From assembly GCF_900141865.1 (NCBI RefSeq), contig NZ_FQYW01000004.1, positions 124,001-188,000 of the forward strand: 64,000 bases of DNA. Reading direction: 5' to 3'. Made by a program: the position numbers and the translations under genes. Shown here piece by piece: positions 59,797 through 64,000 of the stretch. Under the pieces are notes generated by a model, which did not search any database, was not told where the DNA came from, and saw only the letters and a program-made list of their open reading frames with translations. The DNA is from Anaerovibrio lipolyticus DSM 3074 (lineage in GTDB: Bacteria; Bacillota; Negativicutes; Selenomonadales; Selenomonadaceae). The first letter of the stretch is position 1. Every line of letters starts with the position of its first letter.

Positions 59797-62345
59797 TATT
59801 TATCACGACCGCAGCAATTTTTGTACTTTTTCCCGCTGCCACATGGGCATGGGTCGTTACGGCCAATCTTCTCGCCCTTTACAACAGGCTGCTTTTTGGC
59901 TGGCTCCTGGTCCCCTTCCCCTGAGGAATGGGAGCTCTTGGCCTGGGCCAGACGCTGCTTTGCCTGCTCCTCCATGGCACGCTGCTGCTCTGGAGTTATG
60001 ATGTTTACGCGATACATCATGGTGGCAATATCAGTCTGAATGGCGTCAATCATGGACTGGAACATATCATGACCCTTGATTTTGTACTCAACCAGTGGGT
60101 TGCGCTGACCATAGGACAGGAGGCCAATACCCTCACGGAGCATATCCATATCATCAAGGTGCTCCATCCAATGATTATCAATAACACGAAGCATAACTAT
60201 GCGCTCCAGCTCACGCATATTAGTCTCGCCAAACATCTTCTCACGAAGCTCATAGGCCTCAGTAGCCAAATTCATCAGAGTCTCCTGAACCTCATCGCGG
60301 CTCATTTCCTCCAGCTCCTCCAGCTTCAGTCTGCCGGCTGGGGCATAAATCTGCTCTGCATCCTTAATGAGGTCCCCAAGGGTCCACTGCTCAGGATACA
60401 GCTTGGCATTGGCATACTGGTCCATTTCGGACTCAATAATCTGGCCAATCATGTGCATGATGTGCTCCTTCAGGTCCTCACCCTTCAGCACCTGCTTGCG
60501 CTCCTTGTAGATAACCTCGCGCTGCTGGTTCATAACATCATCATATTCAAGGACATGCTTACGCATATCGAAGTTACGTCCTTCAACCTTCTTCTGGGCA
60601 TTCTCGATGGATTTGGTAATCATCTTGTGCTCAATAGGGTCATCCTCACCCATGCCAAGACGGTCCATAATAGAGGAAATATTCTTGGCACCGAAAAGAC
60701 GGAGGAGGTCATCCTCCAAGGACAGATAGAATCTGGAATTACCAGGGTCACCCTGACGGCCGGCACGACCGCGGAGCTGATTATCAATACGACGGGACTC
60801 GTGGCGCTCAGTACCTACGATAAAGAGACCACCAAGCTCCGGTACACCTTCCCCCAGCTTAATATCAGTACCACGACCAGCCATATTGGAGGCAATGGTA
60901 ACAGCATTCTTCTGACCAGCGTCAGCGATTATTTCTGCTTCCTTCTCATGGAACTTTGCATTCAGTACGTTGTGGGAAATTCCACGTTTTCTCAGTATAG
61001 CACTGATTTCCTCAGACTGGGCAATGGAAGTAGTACCAATGAGAATTGGCTGACCAGTGGAATGAATCTTCTCCACATCATTGGCCACAGCCTTCAGCTT
61101 GGCACGACGGGTCTTGTAAATAACATCCGGGAAATCCACGCGCTTAACTGGCATATTGGTAGGAACAACCACTACAGGAAGGTTATAAATCTTGATAAAC
61201 TCGTCTTCCTCAGTCTTGGCAGTACCGGTCATGCCACCCAGCTTCTTGTACATACGGAAATAGTTCTGGAAGGTGATGGAAGCCAGAGTCTGGGACTGAC
61301 GGCGAACCTCCAGGCCTTCCTTTGCCTCAATAGCCTGATGCAGGCCATCGGAATAACGGCGGCCCTCCATAAGACGGCCTGTGAATTCATCAACGATAAC
61401 GATTTCGTCATCCTTAACCACATAATCACGGTCACGCTTCATAAGAGCCTTGGCACGAAGAGCAGCAGTGAAGCAGTGGGACATTTCAATGTTCTCGGAA
61501 TCGTACATATTATTTACGCCCAGGAACTTCTCCACCTTGGAAACTGCACCCTCAGATGGAGCAACAGTCTTCTGCTTCTCATCCACGGTGTAATCCTCAC
61601 CGGCCTTCAGAATTTCAACAGCCTTGGCCATACGGGTATACATATCAGTAGACTTGGTACCGGCACCGGAAATAATCAGCGGGGTTCTGGCCTCATCGAT
61701 AAGGATACTATCCACCTCATCCACGATGGCAAAGTTCAGCTCACGCTGTACCATCTGATTAATATCCACCACCATGTTATCACGGAGGTAATCAAAACCG
61801 TACTCATTGTTGGTACCAAAGGTAATATCACAGCTATATGCAAATTTACGCTCAGGGAAGTCCATATCATGCTTGATAAGACCTACACTAAGGCCCAGGA
61901 AGTTATAAAGACGTCCCATCCACTCACTATCGCGCTTTGCCAGATAGTCGTTGACGGTAACCATGTGAACGCCCTTGCCGGTAAGTGCATTAAGGTATAC
62001 TGGCAAAGTTGCCACCAGTGTCTTACCTTCACCGGTACGCATCTCTGCAATTTTGCCCTCATGAAGGCAGATACCACCAATCATCTGAACATCAAAATGT
62101 CTCATGCCCAGCACACGGCGGGAGGCCTCACGAACTACGGCAAATGCCTCAGGAAGAATATCATCCAGGGTCTCGCCATTGGCAAGACGCTCCTTAAATT
62201 TCTCTGTATGTTTAACAAGGGAGGAGTCGCTAAGCTCGGTCAATTCTTCTTCATAAGAATTAATCTGGTCCACGATTGCTCTCATTCGTTTTATTTCTTT
62301 TTCATTATTGTCGCCTAAAAATCTTTTAAAGATGCCTAACAACAA
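59796..62345 (-). CDS. secA: Preprotein translocase ATPase SecA
   Basis: An 849-residue motor: Walker [69 protein letters not shown], the [12 protein letters not shown] and [12 protein letters not shown] motifs, [13 protein letters not shown], and the C-terminal SEC-C zinc site [13 protein letters not shown]. It pushes preproteins through SecYEG using ATP. Start TTG at 62345 has AGGAG six bases ahead. Length is normal. It follows hpf, with about 220 bases that hold a terminator and its promoter. Confidence 0.98.
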   Translation of the reverse strand: MLLGIFKRFLGDNNEKEIKRMRAIVDQINSYEEELTELSDSSLVKHTEKFKERLANGETLDDILPEAFAVVREASRRVLGMRHFDVQMIGGICLHEGKIAEMRTGEGKTLVATLPVYLNALTGKGVHMVTVNDYLAKRDSEWMGRLYNFLGLSVGLIKHDMDFPERKFAYSCDITFGTNNEYGFDYLRDNMVVDINQMVQRELNFAIVDEVDSILIDEARTPLIISGAGTKSTDMYTRMAKAVEILKAGEDYTVDEKQKTVAPSEGAVSKVEKFLGVNNMYDSENIEMSHCFTAALRAKALMKRDRDYVVKDDEIVIVDEFTGRLMEGRRYSDGLHQAIEAKEGLEVRRQSQTLASITFQNYFRMYKKLGGMTGTAKTEEDEFIKIYNLPVVVVPTNMPVKRVDFPDVIYKTRRAKLKAVANDVEKIHSTGQPILIGTTSIAQSEEISAILRKRGISHNVLNAKFHEKEAEIIADAGQKNAVTIASNMAGRGTDIKLGEGVPELGGLFIVGTERHESRRIDNQLRGRAGRQGDPGNSRFYLSLEDDLLRLFGAKNISSIMDRLGMGEDDPIEHKMITKSIENAQKKVEGRNFDMRKHVLEYDDVMNQQREVIYKERKQVLKGEDLKEHIMHMIGQIIESEMDQYANAKLYPEQWTLGDLIKDAEQIYAPAGRLKLEELEEMSRDEVQETLMNLATEAYELREKMFGETNMRELERIVMLRVIDNHWMEHLDDMDMLREGIGLLSYGQRNPLVEYKIKGHDMFQSMIDAIQTDIATMMYRVNIITPEQQRAMEEQAKQRLAQAKSSHSSGEGDQEPAKKQPVVKGEKIGRNDPCPCGSGKKYKNCCGRDK

Positions 62346-62461
62346 AACTCACTCCTAACAAATTGGATATGTGCGCAAAAACACCTTTTAACAGTTTATC
62401 AAACTATCCTATATAAGTCAAAAGAAAGGATTATATTTTATATATGTAAGAAAACACATAG

Positions 62462-62503
62462 CAGTAAAAAGGCCGCTGCCCGCATGACCTACGAGCAACG
62501 GCC
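62462..62503 (-). terminator. Terminator of hpf
   Basis: GGCCGTTGCTCG and CGGGCAGCGGCC pair with one mismatch; TTTTTACTG follows on the minus strand. Confidence 0.75.
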
Positions 62504-62567
62504 CCTTCTATGATTTACCGATCCTACAACCGGCAAAAATCTTTGTTAAGCTCTTGTCCGCTATTCT

Positions 62568-63116
62568 CTATCTGTTATCGGACTCGATCAAGCCATACTT
62601 ACCATCGGAACGACGATAAACTACGTTGACTTCCTCAGTATCAGCGTCACGGAATACAAAGAAGTCATGGTTCAAAAGGTTCATCTGCATTATAGCCTCT
62701 TGTACATCCATAGGCTTTACAATAAACTTCTTGCGCTTAACGATTGGATAATCGTCTTCCTCATCCTCTACACGAGCCTGAGCAGCATTTGCAGCGAATG
62801 CTTCATCCAGCAGAGTGCCATCACGGAAGCGGCGCTGCATCTTGGTCTTATGCTTATGTATCTGGCGTTCCAGCTTTTCAATGACCAAGTCAATGGAGGC
62901 ATACATGTCATGGGAGGCTTCCTCGCCCCGGAGGAGTACGCCCTGAACAGGAACGGTAACCTCAACGAGATGACGGTCCTTTAAGACGCTGAGTAATACA
63001 GAAATTTCGCCAACCGAATCGAAGTATCTGGTAATCTTACCGATTCTCTTTTCCACATAATCTCTCAGGGCTGGGGTAATCTCTACATTTTTACCTCTGA
63101 TAGTGAATGTTGTCAT
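62568..63116 (-). CDS. hpf: Ribosome hibernation promoting factor HPF, long form
   Basis: A 182-residue long HPF. The N-terminal ribosome domain (TTFTIRGKNVEITPALRDYVEKRIGKITRYFD... ASHDMYASIDLVIEKLERQIHKHKTK) sits in the decoding area of the 30S; a linker with DEEDDYPIVKRKKF; and the dimerisation domain KPMDVQEAIMQMNLLNHDFFVFRDADTEEVNVVYRRSDGKYGLI, which makes 100S ribosomes. GGAAAGGGGAT precedes the ATG. Gene order hpf-secA-prfB is common in Firmicutes. Confidence 0.96.
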   Translation of the reverse strand: MTTFTIRGKNVEITPALRDYVEKRIGKITRYFDSVGEISVLLSVLKDRHLVEVTVPVQGVLLRGEEASHDMYASIDLVIEKLERQIHKHKTKMQRRFRDGTLLDEAFAANAAQARVEDEEDDYPIVKRKKFIVKPMDVQEAIMQMNLLNHDFFVFRDADTEEVNVVYRRSDGKYGLIESDNR

Positions 63117-63212
63117 ACTAACATCCCCTTTCCATTTTCTATGATTATATTATTCGCCATTATAAGGAAAAACCCTTTTATTTAATTTCAAAATTCAATT
63201 AACTATATTTTT

Positions 63213-63254
63213 TCCACTTTAAAAGGTGTCCCGGAATCACTTCCAGAACACCTT
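63213..63254 (-). terminator. Terminator of the cold-shock gene
   Basis: AAGGTGT...ACACCTT stem with inner GGAA/TTCC (63223-63254), followed on the minus strand by TTTTAAAGTGGAAAAAA; it follows the stop of the cold-shock gene by about 20 bases. Confidence 0.65.
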
Positions 63255-63275
63255 GTGATTTGCAGTATATAAGAA

Positions 63276-63476
63276 TTAGGCCTGCTTAACGACATTAGCT
63301 GCCTGAGGACCACGAGCACCCTCAACGATCTCGAATTCCACAGCCTGACCCTCGTTGAGAGTCTTGAAGCCTTCATCTACAATTGCGGAGAAATGTACGA
63401 AGATATCGTCGCCACCCTCGCGCTCGATAAATCCATAACCCTTTTCAGCACTAAACCACTTAACCTTACCTGTCAT
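63276..63476 (-). CDS. Cold-shock protein, CspA family
   Basis: A 66-residue OB-fold protein: [30 protein letters not shown] contains RNP1 (KGYGFIE) and RNP2 (DIFVHF). Such proteins bind single-stranded RNA and melt hairpins. AGGAGG lies 7 bases before ATG. The leader to about 63560 holds an imperfect GGTTAAAAACC hairpin. It is a single gene. Confidence 0.97.
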   Translation of the reverse strand: MTGKVKWFSAEKGYGFIEREGGDDIFVHFSAIVDEGFKTLNEGQAVEFEIVEGARGPQAANVVKQA

Positions 63477-63600
63477 TTTTGAAACCTCCTAGAAATCCAC
63501 GGTTAAAAACCGTTAAAACTTACCCTTTCAATATATCATCTATAGTTGGCAGACGCAACTATTTTAGCAAGAAGAATTTAACCCCCGAATACTCTTTTTG

Positions 63601-63660
63601 CAAAAAAAAATTAATGGCTAATCAATATTATATAATTAATATAGGCTTAGCCATTAATTT
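63601..63660 (-). terminator. Terminator of the last ABC ATPase gene
   Basis: AAATTAATGGCTAA and TTAGCCATTAATTT pair (63608-63660) with a long loop; nine T follow on the minus strand. Confidence 0.65.
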
Positions 63661-63701
63661 TAAATTTTTTATATGGTTCTGCAAAAATTTTTGCAAAATT
63701 C

Positions 63702-64000
63702 TCACAAAATTTTTGAGAAGAATAATCTGGTTCTTTCTTCCTTTGGATTATCAAAGACTTCCTTTGGAGGTCCCTGCTCAATAATCTGCCCCTCATCCAC
63801 AAATAGGAGTCTGTCCCCCACCTCCCGGGCAAAGCCCATCTCATGAGTGACAATAGCCATGGTCATGCCCTTATCTGCCAATGACTTCATAACATCAAGT
63901 ACCTCTTTTACCATTTCAGGATCAAGGGCTGAGGTTGGCTCATCAAACAGCATTACCTTAGGCTTCATGGCCAAGGCTCTGGCAATGGCCACACGCTGCT
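63702..64000 (-). CDS. Amino-acid ABC transporter ATP-binding protein (5' part outside window)
   Basis: The final 99 residues of a GlnQ-type ATPase: end of signature [45 protein letters not shown]-loop [50 protein letters not shown]. It has the typical ...[15 protein letters not shown] end of polar amino-acid importers, and is a different copy from that at 28970. The rest and its operon lie beyond 64000. Confidence 0.9.
   Translation of the reverse strand, partial: QRVAIARALAMKPKVMLFDEPTSALDPEMVKEVLDVMKSLADKGMTMAIVTHEMGFAREVGDRLLFVDEGQIIEQGPPKEVFDNPKEERTRLFFSKIL

Noticed and set aside
59928-62318. A 796-codon open frame on the plus strand
   Set aside because: It lies fully opposite secA, has no ribosome site and a composition of the mirror type; secA is certain.

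Overview
The window looks like chromosome of a diderm Firmicute of the class Negativicutes, probably a Selenomonas/Anaerovibrio-type anaerobe (inference). Gene order is Firmicute (mfd-yabN, divIC-yabR, ywiB-argS-rpoE-pyrG, ftsEX, a delta subunit of RNA polymerase, NiaR), yet a TolC-family outer-membrane factor sits in an efflux operon, so the cell should have an outer membrane. Most genes are on the minus strand. The sequence alone cannot fix the species.

Layout. 1-9198: yabR (cut by the edge), divIC, an unfamiliar protein made of four zinc-ribbon repeats, an MGDG-synthase-type glycosyltransferase, an SDR, HU, YabN/MazG and Mfd. 9324-13394: an AT-rich accessory stretch with an AlbA_2/Schlafen-type regulator, a probable Fst-like type I toxin-antitoxin locus, three small genes, and a RelB-like antitoxin with a missing C-terminus and no toxin. 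13595-20015: a DUF5610-like protein, then pyrG, rpoE, argS, ywiB, then a CheX phosphatase and a receiver-CheX fusion. 20331-26327: PutP, GT2/GtrA, flotillin FloA with a soluble NfeD domain, NiaR and three tRNAs (Asn, Glu, Val). 26405-32790: SEC-C protein, cell-wall amidase, polar amino-acid ABC transporter, HD-GYP protein. 32880-41402: TolC-MacA-MacB efflux operon, CtpA, M23 hydrolase, FtsX, FtsE. 41600-45184: ferredoxin-like protein, PanE-like reductase, EamA transporter divergent from an XRE-cupin regulator. 54456-63476: CsaB, DUF5693, LmeA-like, PrfB, SecA, HPF, cold-shock protein; the window ends inside another amino-acid ABC ATPase.

The most interesting part is a tight nine-gene operon at 45318-54262. 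In transcription order it encodes a corrinoid (B12) protein, a UroD-family methyltransferase, a ferredoxin/ASKHA corrinoid activator, a second UroD-family methyltransferase, a complete SsuABC/TauABC-type ABC importer (binding protein, permease, ATPase), a third UroD-family protein and a DUF1847 cysteine-rich protein. All three UroD paralogues keep the His-X-Cys...Cys zinc triad of corrinoid methyltransferases. No MttB/MtbB/MtaB-type or pterin-binding methyltransferase is present. A promoter with a perfect palindrome in its spacer and a second palindrome downstream precede the operon. It reads as an uptake-and-demethylation system for an unidentified methylated compound.

Other structure: a dispersed double-stem repeat whose second stem changes by compensatory substitution between copies; longer MITE-like palindromes, one of them inside the amino-acid transporter cluster; a one-base frame break in an A-run at the start of the MacA gene; and a prfB without the usual programmed frameshift.
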